Shown: positions 27,307 to 35,660 of the stretch, piece after piece
Position numbering within the stretch: the stretch's first letter is position 1
Layout of the letters: each line of letters begins with the position of its first letter
Assembly (NCBI RefSeq): GCF_020907245.1
Contig: NZ_JAJJWH010000004.1
Location: 62,001 to 126,000 of the forward strand
Length of the DNA: 64,000 bases
Reading direction: 5' to 3'
Source: Pontibacter harenae
GTDB lineage: Bacteria > Bacteroidota > Bacteroidia > Cytophagales > Hymenobacteraceae
Program-made: the position numbers and the translations under genes
The notes under the pieces: generated by a model
The model's input: only the letters and a program-made list of their open reading frames with translations
Told to the model about the DNA's origin: nothing
The model's database searches: none

Positions 27307-28803
27307 ATGAAGACAAAACAGTTTATAGTTGGCTTAACGCTCTCAGCCGTATTAGGTGGCGGTGTGGCTGTAGGTAGCTACAAGCTGCTGGAGGAAGAAA
27401 ATCATGGCATGACGCAATCCCAGGAGCAGCAGTATCCTACCGTAAGGTATACCAGCGATATGCGGAGTAGCAATGTTGTAGTACCTGAGGGGCTAAATTT
27501 TGTAAACGCTGCACAAGCGTCTACTCCTGCAGTGGTGCACGTGAAAACGGAGTATAGCTCCCGTGGTTCTGACCGCTACAGCAGCCAGATGGATCCGTTT
27601 TTGAGAGAGTTCTTCGGCGATGGTTTTGGCGAGCGTGCTCCCCGAGGTCCGCAGCGTGGTTCAGGCTCAGGTGTGATTATTGCCTCTAACGGCTATATTG
27701 TAACGAATAACCACGTTATTGATAAAGCAGATAAGATTGAAGTTGTGCTGGACGATAAGCGTACTTTTTCGGCAACGCTAGTAGGTGCCGACCCAACCAC
27801 CGATATTGCCCTGCTTAAGATTAACGGCGAGAGCCTACCAGCTATGCGCTATGGTAACTCCGACGATCTGAATGTAGGAGAGTGGGTATTGGCTGTTGGC
27901 AACCCCATGAACTTAACTTCTACCGTTACAGCTGGTATAGTGAGCGCCAAAGGCCGTAGCATCGATATCCTTCGCTCAAGTGCAGGAGAAATGAGCATCG
28001 AGTCTTTTATACAGACAGATGCGGCAGTGAACCCTGGTAATAGCGGTGGTGCTCTTGTAAACCTAAACGGTGACTTGGTTGGTATAAACACAGCCATTGC
28101 TTCGCAAACAGGTTCTTTCGCTGGTTATTCTTTTGCAGTACCATCTTCTATTGTAAGTAAAGTAGTTGATGACCTTCTGAAGTATGGAGAAGTACAGCGA
28201 GCCTTGTTAGGTGCCAGAATAATGGACATCAGCTCTGATTTTGCCAAAGAAAAAGGTCTTAAGACTTTGAATGGTGTGTATATATCAGAAGTAACAGAAA
28301 ACAGCGCTGCCAAAGATGCTGGTATTCAGTCTGGTGATATTATTACTGCTATCAATGGCGCAGCTGTAAACAGAAACTCTCAGTTGCTAGAGCAGGTAGC
28401 CCGCTACCGTCCTGGCGATAAAGTAAAAGTAACTTACCTGCGCGATGGTAAAGAGCGTGTTGCTAACGTTACCTTCAAAAATGCTAACAACAGCACAGAG
28501 CTTGTAAAACGCAGCAATGCAAAGGCTATCACTTTTGAGGGAGCTACTTTCCAACCTGTTTCTAAAGAAGAAATGAGGAAGCTAGGTATAAACGGTGGTG
28601 CAAAAATTACTGAAATCAAGAACAGCAAGTTCAGCGAAACAGGTATAAAAGATGGTTTCATCATCACTAAAATTGACAGATATGCCGTTAACCAGCCTTC
28701 AGATATCGAAAAGTATTTGAAAGATTTAGAAGGTGGCGTGGTGTACGTAGAAGGTGTTTATCCTGACGGATTAAGAGCTTTCTACCCAATCGGCAAAGGT
28801 TAA
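27307..28803 (+). CDS. Periplasmic serine protease, DegP/HtrA family
   Basis: This protein quality-control protease has 498 residues. An N-terminal signal or anchor (about 5-25) is followed by a trypsin-like domain with the triad H136 (TNNHVID), D166 (TTDIALL) and S246 (NPGNSGGAL). Two PDZ domains lie at about 300-390 and 400-495. This is the DegP/DegQ layout. It stands alone and ends at a strong terminator. An exact DegP or DegQ orthology cannot be set. Confidence 0.94.
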   Translation: MKTKQFIVGLTLSAVLGGGVAVGSYKLLEEENHGMTQSQEQQYPTVRYTSDMRSSNVVVPEGLNFVNAAQASTPAVVHVKTEYSSRGSDRYSSQMDPFLREFFGDGFGERAPRGPQRGSGSGVIIASNGYIVTNNHVIDKADKIEVVLDDKRTFSATLVGADPTTDIALLKINGESLPAMRYGNSDDLNVGEWVLAVGNPMNLTSTVTAGIVSAKGRSIDILRSSAGEMSIESFIQTDAAVNPGNSGGALVNLNGDLVGINTAIASQTGSFAGYSFAVPSSIVSKVVDDLLKYGEVQRALLGARIMDISSDFAKEKGLKTLNGVYISEVTENSAAKDAGIQSGDIITAINGAAVNRNSQLLEQVARYRPGDKVKVTYLRDGKERVANVTFKNANNSTELVKRSNAKAITFEGATFQPVSKEEMRKLGINGGAKITEIKNSKFSETGIKDGFIITKIDRYAVNQPSDIEKYLKDLEGGVVYVEGVYPDGLRAFYPIGKG

Positions 28804-28828
28804 TAGCAACACATCGTATAAATTCAGG

Positions 28829-28862
28829 AAAGCTTCTACAGCATTGTAGAAGCTTTTTTGTT
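28829..28862 (+). terminator. Intrinsic terminator after the HtrA gene
   Basis: There is a 12-bp perfect stem (28829-28840 with 28845-28856), a 4-base loop and a T tract. Confidence 0.93.
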
Positions 28863-28866
28863 TTGT

Positions 28867-28874
28867 TAGCTTTG
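28867..28874 (+). promoter_or_regulatory. Candidate -7 element upstream of the ALDH gene
   Basis: TAGCTTTG fits TAnnTTTG and lies 10 bases behind the HtrA terminator stem. The leader to the ALDH ATG at 29033 would be about 150 bases. Confidence 0.4.
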
Positions 28875-29032
28875 TAAAGAGGCGCTTTTGTAATGGGGCA
28901 GGTATAGGTTAAAGTTACAATCTGGCAAGTAGCCAGAGGCGCAAATTTAATTTACTACAGGTATAAAATTCCTGATCACCCTCTAATCCTGTAAATCCAG
29001 ATTCAGAAATTTAAAGCATTAAAAATAAAACC

Positions 29033-30610
29033 ATGAAACAGACTATAGATCAGCTACCGCTAACCAAAACCATAGAAGACGTGCTACAGCAGCTAGGCAT
29101 AAAAGACCTGAACCCTACCTACAGTACAGGTTTAGTATGGGGAGGTAAGGAAAACAGAAATACAAAAGCCATACATTCTCCTGCGGATGGCAACAAAATA
29201 GCCTCTGTAAACATGGCCACGCCCGAAGATTATGAGCAGGTTATTTCCACGGCGCAGGAGGCTTTTAAAAGTTGGCGCAAAACACCAGCCCCGAAGCGTG
29301 GAGAAGTTGTGCGCCAGATTGGTGATAAGCTGCGCGAGTACAAAGAGCCGCTCGGTAAGCTTGTAAGTTACGAGATGGGTAAAATTCTGCAGGAAGGCCT
29401 GGGCGAGGTGCAGGAGATGATCGATATCTGTGATTTTGCAGTTGGATTGTCGCGGCAGCTGCACGGTTATACTATGCACTCCGAACGCCCACAGCACCGC
29501 ATGTATGAGCAGTACCATCCGCTTGGCATTGTTGGTGTTATCTCGGCCTTTAACTTTCCTGTAGCGGTGTGGAGTTGGAACACCATGTTGGCTGCCGTTT
29601 GTGGCGATGTGGTGGTATGGAAGCCTTCGGAGAAAACACCGCTTACGGCACTGGCTTGTCAGCATATTATTAGAGAAGTGTTAGTAAACAATGAGCTGCC
29701 AGAAGGAATCTTCAATTTAATTATTGGCGATGCTGAAATCGGTAGCCTGATGAGCCATGATGGGCGTGTGCCGTTGGTTTCTGCTACAGGTTCTACGCGC
29801 ATGGGCAAGAAAGTAGGGGAGGCTGTGGGAGCTCGTTTAGGGAAATCGTTGTTAGAGTTGGGAGGCAACAACGCTATTATCCTTACCGAGAATGCCGACT
29901 TGGAAATGGCGCTTCGGGCTATTGTGTTTGGGGCGGTTGGCACTTGTGGCCAGCGCTGCACCTCTACACGTCGCCTCATCATTCACGAAAATATTTATGA
30001 GCAGGTAAAAGAGCGCCTGCTGAAAGTATACCCGAACCTGCCCATCGGTCATCCGCTAAGCAGCACAACGCTGGTTGGTCCGTTAATTGACAAGGAGGCC
30101 GTAAAGGCATTTCAGCAAGCGCTGGAGCGCGTGCAAGCTGAAGGCGGCACTTTGCTAACAGGCGGCGAAGTACTGGAAGGCGAAGGCTTTGAAAGCGGTA
30201 ACTACGTTAAGCCAGCTATTGTAGAGGCGAAGAACGAGTACGAAACAGTGCAGGAAGAGACTTTTGCACCAATCCTGTACCTGATCAAATATAGCGGCGA
30301 TGTAGAAAACGCTATCGAGTTACAGAATGGCGTAAGACAGGGTTTATCGTCGGCTATTTTCTCTAGTAACCTGTTGGAGACAGAGGCCTTCCTTAGTCAC
30401 TGGGGCTCCGATTGCGGCATTGCCAATGTAAACATTGGCACATCTGGTGCTGAGATAGGCGGTGCCTTTGGCGGTGAGAAAGACACAGGCGGCGGTCGTG
30501 AGTCTGGCTCAGATGCCTGGCGCGTATACATGCGCCGCCAAACCAACACCATCAACTACAGCCGTGAACTGCCACTGGCGCAGGGCATTCGCTTCGATAT
30601 CATGGATTGA
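29033..30610 (+). CDS. ALDH7-type aldehyde dehydrogenase (L-piperideine-6-carboxylate dehydrogenase)
   Basis: ALDH7 enzymes oxidise alpha-aminoadipic semialdehyde, in equilibrium with L-piperideine-6-carboxylate, to alpha-aminoadipate in lysine breakdown. The 525-residue protein has the ALDH7 signature HSERPQHRMYEQYHPLG and the NAD-site segment GVISAFNFPVAVWSWN. The general base is E275 (LLELGGNN) and the nucleophile is C309 (GTCGQRCTSTRRL). No other lysine catabolic gene is in the window, so the pathway role comes from the family only. An octamer array begins directly after its stop codon. Confidence 0.88.
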   Translation: MKQTIDQLPLTKTIEDVLQQLGIKDLNPTYSTGLVWGGKENRNTKAIHSPADGNKIASVNMATPEDYEQVISTAQEAFKSWRKTPAPKRGEVVRQIGDKLREYKEPLGKLVSYEMGKILQEGLGEVQEMIDICDFAVGLSRQLHGYTMHSERPQHRMYEQYHPLGIVGVISAFNFPVAVWSWNTMLAAVCGDVVVWKPSEKTPLTALACQHIIREVLVNNELPEGIFNLIIGDAEIGSLMSHDGRVPLVSATGSTRMGKKVGEAVGARLGKSLLELGGNNAIILTENADLEMALRAIVFGAVGTCGQRCTSTRRLIIHENIYEQVKERLLKVYPNLPIGHPLSSTTLVGPLIDKEAVKAFQQALERVQAEGGTLLTGGEVLEGEGFESGNYVKPAIVEAKNEYETVQEETFAPILYLIKYSGDVENAIELQNGVRQGLSSAIFSSNLLETEAFLSHWGSDCGIANVNIGTSGAEIGGAFGGEKDTGGGRESGSDAWRVYMRRQTNTINYSRELPLAQGIRFDIMD

Positions 30611-30666
30611 TTTTAATGTGCTGATTGATTAATGTGCTAATGAGGCAATATGCTAATGTGTTAGTT
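30611..30666 (+). repeat. Degenerate octamer array directly after the ALDH stop codon
   Basis: Seven in-phase 8-base units with consensus TGCTAATG begin at the first base after the TGA. Two units are perfect (30635-30642 and 30651-30658). It is the inverted counterpart of the array at 37555. Confidence 0.75.
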
Positions 30667-31013
30667 AGCAGTACCTCTTGCCGTTGTTGCGTGTTCTCAC
30701 CAACAACGGCATCAGCCTAAAATTTTGAGAGTAGTACAAACAGGAAAAGCTGGCTTAGAAAGTCAGCTTTTCCTGTTTGTAAGCAACTGATGTACTGTGC
30801 CCTGCAATACTGTACTTGGCAAACGAACCGCAGTTTTTAGTGCAGCACTTCAGGCACAGAGTAGACGATCAAAAAAAAGAAGGAAATATTTTGCAACTTG
30901 ATGCAACCTCCCGCATTTGCTGTTGTCTTTAGTATGGATTTGAGAAGGAGAGAAAGCATAGAGAAAACAACAGAGTACTAACGCCATCACCTGTATTCGG
31001 ATAATAACTTCAT
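30667..31013. other. Intergenic stretch with two hairpins before the ECF sigma gene
   Basis: No gene is visible. It contains an 11-bp inverted repeat at 30679-30711 without T tract and a much longer stem at 30736-30780, described separately. The remaining 230 bases before the sigma-factor start show no clear promoter match. Confidence 0.5.
30736..30780 (+). terminator. Very long hairpin after the ALDH gene, probable terminator
   Basis: A 17-bp perfect stem (30736-30752 with 30764-30780) can extend by four more inner pairs, leaving a three-base loop. The right arm is T-rich but no separate T tract follows. Confidence 0.7.
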
Positions 31014-31589
31014 TTGAGTCATTTGGAAACGCTCACCTACCAGGACGAGAACATGCACGTGGTCCAACGTTGCAGGGAAGGCGACAACCGTGCCCAGTAC
31101 GAGTTGTATAAGCTCTATGCCAAAGCTATGTTCAACGTGAGCATGCGCATCACTAACGATTATGCCGAGGCCGAGGATGTGTTGCAGGAGGCTTTTATCA
31201 GCGCCTTCAAAAACATACATGCCTATAAAGGCGAAGCCTCCTTTGGCAGCTGGCTGAAAAAGATTGTGGTTAACGCTGCCATCAACTCTATCCGAAAGAG
31301 AAAAGCGGAGCTGGTGCCTATAGAAGACAGAATGGCTGAAACTGTAGCCGACGAAGTATACGAAGACGAAACAGAGTGGCAGGTAGAGAAAGTAAGGCGG
31401 GCCATCCAAAAGCTGCCAGACGGTTACCGCGTCGTGCTCAGTTTGTACTTGCTAGAAGGATTCGACCATGCCGAGATAGCCGAGATACTGGGCGTAACGG
31501 AGTCTACTTCTAAATCGCAGTATTGCCGCGCCAGAAAAAAGCTTTTGGAAATATTGCATGAGCCTGCGTTTGCGGCTTATGAGGTGTAG
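31014..31589 (+). CDS. ECF-type RNA polymerase sigma factor
   Basis: The 191-residue protein has sigma region 2 at about 20-90 (AQYELYKLYAKAMFNVSMRI, AEDVLQEAFISAF) and region 4 at about 130-185 (LPDGYRVVLSLYLLEGFDHAEIAEILGVTESTSKSQYCRARKKL). It should direct RNA polymerase to a small regulon. The start appears to be TTG at 31014, just after an in-frame stop; the alternative ATG at 31053 would cut into the family's N-terminal part. It heads an operon with an anti-sigma-like membrane protein and a surface protein. Confidence 0.9.
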   Translation: MSHLETLTYQDENMHVVQRCREGDNRAQYELYKLYAKAMFNVSMRITNDYAEAEDVLQEAFISAFKNIHAYKGEASFGSWLKKIVVNAAINSIRKRKAELVPIEDRMAETVADEVYEDETEWQVEKVRRAIQKLPDGYRVVLSLYLLEGFDHAEIAEILGVTESTSKSQYCRARKKLLEILHEPAFAAYEV

Positions 31590-31610
31590 AAATCAGTACA
31601 ATTAACTGAT

Positions 31611-32255
31611 ATGGAAGATAAATTAAAAGGATTTGTAAATGAGCATCGGGACGAATTCGATGTTTTTGAACCCAGACAGGAACTGTGGCAGGAGATATGT
31701 CAGGAAATTCCGCCTCTGAGGAAAGAGGTAAAAGTAATAAGCTTTAACTACGGAGAACGTTTAAAGTTCAGCGCCGACTTTATGTTTATGCGCATAGCAG
31801 CGGCAGCGTTGCTGCTCTTAGGTTGCGGCCTTACCTTTTTAGCGGCTAAAAAAAGCAGTTCAGGCTCTGACGGAGCCATGGCTGTGGCTACCGCAACAGA
31901 GGCGCCTGCTTTAAACACGATAGCCCCTGAAATGATAGAGGTAGAAGCGTACTACACCAGCCAGATTAACAGCAAAAAGAGCCAGCTGAGTAACTACGAT
32001 GTAAAGGTGCTAGGGCTAGATGAACAGCAAAGCATAGACCGTGAGCTGATGCGCCTGGACAGCACGTACGGCCAACTAAAAAAGCAACTGTACACGACAC
32101 CGAATAAAGACTTGGTAATAGACGCCATGATTCAGAACCTGCAGATACGAATTGAGGTGTTGAACCGCCAACTGGAGGTACTCCAGAAAATAGAAAGACT
32201 ACAACAAAATGAAACTACTGACACAAAACATGATGAAACCGCTACTATACTATAA
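31611..32255 (+). CDS. Anti-sigma-factor-like single-pass membrane protein
   Basis: The 214-residue protein has a cytoplasmic N-terminal segment of about 60 residues (MEDKLKGFVNEHRDEFDVFEPRQELW), one transmembrane helix at about 63-83 (FMRIAAAALLLLGCGLTFLAA) and a helical periplasmic part. That part ends in a coiled coil (QIRIEVLNRQLEVLQKIERLQQ). I call it the anti-sigma factor of the preceding ECF factor from position and topology. No zinc-binding anti-sigma motif (HxxxCxxC) is present. Confidence 0.7.
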   Translation: MEDKLKGFVNEHRDEFDVFEPRQELWQEICQEIPPLRKEVKVISFNYGERLKFSADFMFMRIAAAALLLLGCGLTFLAAKKSSSGSDGAMAVATATEAPALNTIAPEMIEVEAYYTSQINSKKSQLSNYDVKVLGLDEQQSIDRELMRLDSTYGQLKKQLYTTPNKDLVIDAMIQNLQIRIEVLNRQLEVLQKIERLQQNETTDTKHDETATIL

Positions 32256-33429
32256 CCTGAAATGCTACGCCTTTATACTTTTACTACTCACACCCGCTGT
32301 AGTATGGGCACAAGACCAGCCCAAGGGCACTAGGCTAGGCAAAGTGCCTGAACCCGCCTTGCAAGCTATCATGAATTTGGAAAAGCTCGAAAACCTAGCA
32401 AACCTAAATCAGCTGGCGAAGCTGGAAGAACTATCGGCCTTAGCTAGCCTGAGTAGTCTGGGAAGCTTGAGCAGCTTGAAAAGTTTGGGCGACATAAACA
32501 TAATTATTCCAGATGTTAAAGTAGACTGTGCAAGCACCACTTTTGAGGCCGAAACACAGAAGACTTTCGACAAGACTTACAAGGTAGACAGCCGCGATAT
32601 GCTTTCTATTGATAACAAGTTTGGCAGAGTGCATGTGAATACCTGGAACAAAAATGAGGTTCGGGTGCGGGTGGATATTAAAGCCAGAGCCAGCAACGAG
32701 CAGCGGGCACAGGAACTGCTGAACTCAATTAATATTGCTGAACGCAAGGAGGGAAACAACCTGGCCCTTAAAACCAATATTGGCTCCACGCAAAGCTCAG
32801 GAAACAGAGGAATGGAAATAAACTACACTGTTTATATGCCAGAAAGCAATGCTATCAACATCAAGAACAAATTCGGAGATGTTTACCTGCCCGATTTTAA
32901 AGGACAAGCGACGCTTGAAATTCAGCATGGTTCTTTAAAGGCAGAGCGATTGAGCAACGAGTCCAACTCTATAAAACTGGTGCATGGTTCAGGCAGGCAC
33001 AGCTCTATCAGCTACATGAACAAAGGTGTTGTGGATGTGATGTACTCCACCTTGGTGATTGACGGTGCAAACCAGATTCAGTGCTCCTCTAAGTACAGCG
33101 ATTTCAAAATAGGTAATGTGCAGGATGTACTGGATCTGGACATAAAGTATGGCTCACTGAATGTTGCCAACGTCAGCAGGGATGTGCAGAAGATTATCGT
33201 GGACGGTAGTTATTGCCCTATCACTATTAATTTCGAAGATAACTCGTCTGTTAACTTTGATGTGAAAGTACAGTTTGCTGATTTCAAGTATGATAAATCC
33301 CGTGTAAACGTCACCTCCCAAGGCCAGGATATGCATTCTGCAGAGTATAAAGGCAAATTAGGTTCTGCTGCTTCTAAAGGTACCGTTACAATTGTATCCA
33401 AGTTCGATGATGTGAGGTTTGCGAACTAG
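32209..33429 (+). CDS. Secreted DUF4097-like protein with period-3 leucine tract
   Basis: The 406-residue protein has a signal peptide (hydrophobic stretch at about 20-33, cut near VWAQ). A tract at residues 51-99 follows, where every third residue is Leu or Ile. A C-terminal beta-solenoid-like region of about 270 residues comes next (NKFGRVHVNTWNKNEVRVRVDI, NIKNKFGDVYLPDF), resembling DUF4097-type putative adhesins. It overlaps the anti-sigma gene by 47 bases; an alternative ATG at 32230 would shorten the overlap and give a neater signal peptide. As a surface protein in an ECF operon it may be the envelope sensor or an effector. Confidence 0.72.
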   Translation: MKLLTQNMMKPLLYYNLKCYAFILLLLTPAVVWAQDQPKGTRLGKVPEPALQAIMNLEKLENLANLNQLAKLEELSALASLSSLGSLSSLKSLGDINIIIPDVKVDCASTTFEAETQKTFDKTYKVDSRDMLSIDNKFGRVHVNTWNKNEVRVRVDIKARASNEQRAQELLNSINIAERKEGNNLALKTNIGSTQSSGNRGMEINYTVYMPESNAINIKNKFGDVYLPDFKGQATLEIQHGSLKAERLSNESNSIKLVHGSGRHSSISYMNKGVVDVMYSTLVIDGANQIQCSSKYSDFKIGNVQDVLDLDIKYGSLNVANVSRDVQKIIVDGSYCPITINFEDNSSVNFDVKVQFADFKYDKSRVNVTSQGQDMHSAEYKGKLGSAASKGTVTIVSKFDDVRFAN

Positions 33430-33473
33430 AATAGCTAAGACATTTTAAGGTTGTTTGTGATAATTGTTTTGAG

Positions 33474-33510
33474 GCAAAAGGGCTGGCATTCGCTGGTCCT
33501 TTTTGCTTTT
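33474..33510 (+). terminator. Intrinsic terminator of the ECF sigma operon
   Basis: The arms AAAAGG (33476-33481) and CCTTTT (33498-33503) close a partly paired GC-rich interior. A T-rich tail follows. It sits between convergent genes. Confidence 0.6.
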
Positions 33511-33519
33511 GTCCTAAAA

Positions 33520-35157
33520 TTATTCAAGTTTAAATTCTATCAAAGTACTAGGACCTCGTCCAAATATGTCTCCACTGAGAAAATATCTAATTTTGGGCAA
33601 GTTAGTATCATAAAGAGTAGGGCCATAGTTGTTTTTGATGTATTTTTCATTATATCCTTGTAACAACAATAAAGTCGGAAAGATTTGAGCGTGTGATTGT
33701 TGGTTAGGAGAAGGCACGGTAAAAGATTGGGCGTAGCCTGTCTTATCAAGAATCCACAGCGGAACATTTGCTTCAATTGGTAGTGTATTTATTGTACTGG
33801 CATGTGTAATACTTATTCCATCTCCTGAAAGATCTTGTCCATGATCTGAAGTATATACAATAAAGGTGCTATCCTGCGGTTGGATATTATGAATAAGCTT
33901 CCTCCAAAACCCATCTACCGTCCATCTTATCGAATTATAGTAAGCGTTGATAGACTTTTCTTTATCTTTCAACATACTTCTTTCTGAAAGAACAGGGCTA
34001 AAAAATACTGAATCTGGATGATATGTTCTGGCATAAGGCCAATGTGCACCAGCCTTGTTTACATAAACAAATATCTTATTGTTAGACTTTGATAACTTCA
34101 GCAGTAAGTCAGCAATAACAAAGTCTCTTTTGTAATATGGCTGTTCTAGCTGCTCTTCTGTTACTTGTACGAAATGGTCGATGCTCTTTAAATCTTGTGA
34201 GGACACAAAGTTCTGAAGCATTCCTCGTCCAATTTGTGCATCAATAAAGTAGGTAGTGTAACCAGCTTGCTTTGCATACTGAAAAATGTTAGATTTTTTA
34301 AGTGCCTGCTTTTCTTTATCTGGTAGTTCCTGGCTCCTAAGACCGCTCATGAGTGCAATATTGCTACCTGCGCTATAATTAGTATAAGCCGATGCGATGC
34401 CAAAATTTTGAAGCTGATCACTCACACTCTTAAGGAATGGTGTAGTGTTTGAATTGTTGCCATTAATAGAAAGCGCACCTCCGGTAATACTCTCGTCTAC
34501 TATAAGGAAAAGGTGCTTTACACCAGCCTGTTCAGGACTAATTTGAACAGGTGTTCTTGAGGTGTTAGGTAAGGTGTGGTTGTAGGCTAAAATGGTGCTT
34601 AATGGTACCCTGTAAAAAACTGGCAAGTCGTCTATTACGCCCAACGATCTGTTTATGTACCAGTAACTAAGAACTATCAAGGGGAGTAAAACAAGAGTAT
34701 ATCCTGTTTTATACACATGTTTTATTCTTTTATTGGCAAAGCAAAGCGCTGCTCCAGTTGCTATGGTTCCGGCCAAGGCAAACACTAGAGGTAAAGTATA
34801 ATTATTGAAGGCTTCTGACAATAGATGAGTGTTATTAATAGCAGTGTGTGCATCAGCATAGGTATAGTTGTAGCCTGTAATAAAGCGGTACACTAGACTT
34901 ATGAATAAAAGCGGTAGCCATACTGCTGCAGAAGCAATCCGTATAGTTTTGTTCTTGTTAAACAAAACAATCTGTAAACCCCAAACAGTTAGTCCAAAAA
35001 TAATAAGGTATAAGGCTAAGTTTGCAACGCTGTTTCTGAACAACAGCATTTGCAGTAAATAATAAACCCTTCCAGGACGCATTTCGACAGTTACAACAAA
35101 CAGACAAAGAAAAATATATAAAATAGTTGTTCTATATAATGTAGAAGGAGCACGCAT
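33520..35157 (-). CDS. Sulfatase-fold membrane transferase (EptA/LTA-synthase-like)
   Basis: The 545-residue protein has four or five membrane helices in its first 180 residues and a periplasmic alkaline-phosphatase/sulfatase-fold domain from about 210. Metal ligands fit the family: D221-E222 (LIVDES), D438-H439 (YTSDHGQ) and H452. The nucleophile is probably a Ser in YSAGSNIAL (262-265), in place of the usual Thr. Relatives move phosphoethanolamine or phosphoglycerol onto lipid A or glycans, and the donor here is unknown. The gene is clearly more AT-rich than its neighbours and stands alone, consistent with acquisition. Confidence 0.8.
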   Translation of the reverse strand: MRAPSTLYRTTILYIFLCLFVVTVEMRPGRVYYLLQMLLFRNSVANLALYLIIFGLTVWGLQIVLFNKNKTIRIASAAVWLPLLFISLVYRFITGYNYTYADAHTAINNTHLLSEAFNNYTLPLVFALAGTIATGAALCFANKRIKHVYKTGYTLVLLPLIVLSYWYINRSLGVIDDLPVFYRVPLSTILAYNHTLPNTSRTPVQISPEQAGVKHLFLIVDESITGGALSINGNNSNTTPFLKSVSDQLQNFGIASAYTNYSAGSNIALMSGLRSQELPDKEKQALKKSNIFQYAKQAGYTTYFIDAQIGRGMLQNFVSSQDLKSIDHFVQVTEEQLEQPYYKRDFVIADLLLKLSKSNNKIFVYVNKAGAHWPYARTYHPDSVFFSPVLSERSMLKDKEKSINAYYNSIRWTVDGFWRKLIHNIQPQDSTFIVYTSDHGQDLSGDGISITHASTINTLPIEANVPLWILDKTGYAQSFTVPSPNQQSHAQIFPTLLLLQGYNEKYIKNNYGPTLYDTNLPKIRYFLSGDIFGRGPSTLIEFKLE

Positions 35158-35660
35158 AATGGGTAGTCTTACTAATAACTAAAGGTTTTAATAAATTAAA
35201 TTTAGTATAAAGAGCAAAGTTAGTTTAATAACCTGATTACTTCTTTCAAGATCTATCTTAGCTTTTGTCCCTCGATAACGAGGGACAAAACAATGTTTGG
35301 ATGATAGTCTGTTAATGCTTGAGTAGTATTGACAGACAATTACCGAAAACAACTAAAGCTAGATTTTACTATGATCCAATTCATGTGATATAAATGCTAG
35401 TAGTGTTAAATGAGAAACAACAACATCTAAAAGCTTGTTGTTTTGTATCTTTAGCAGAATAGGCAAAAATTGCAATATATAGCGCAATTGAAAGAACCCT
35501 CAAGGGAAAAGATGTTACTATAGCAAAAAGGGTTTGGAGGGAAGATTGACGAATTAGAAGTACTACTGAAGTGTGCAACTAAAGGTGAATTATTTTCATT
35601 AAGCATTGCAAAATGAAAATGAGCCGTCATGTTAGCGGTAAATACTAAACTTAGATAAGA
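35158..35660. other. AT-rich gene-free stretch between the sulfatase-like and MutS-like genes
   Basis: About 500 bases show no credible gene. There is a perfect 12-bp stem at 35263-35290 with loop ATAA and no T tract, and a 9-bp stem at 35415-35443. Short open stretches between 35414 and 35615 change frame several times. They could be remains of a dead gene but are too short to support one. Confidence 0.5.

Noticed and set aside
30679-30711. 11-bp inverted repeat as ALDH terminator
   Set aside because: There is no T tract; the longer T-rich stem at 30736-30780 is the better candidate.
35381-35615. Possible dead gene in the AT-rich spacer (65-codon minus frame and several + fragments)
   Set aside because: Frames change repeatedly with stops between, and no piece has recognisable motifs; the evidence is too thin for a pseudogene entry.
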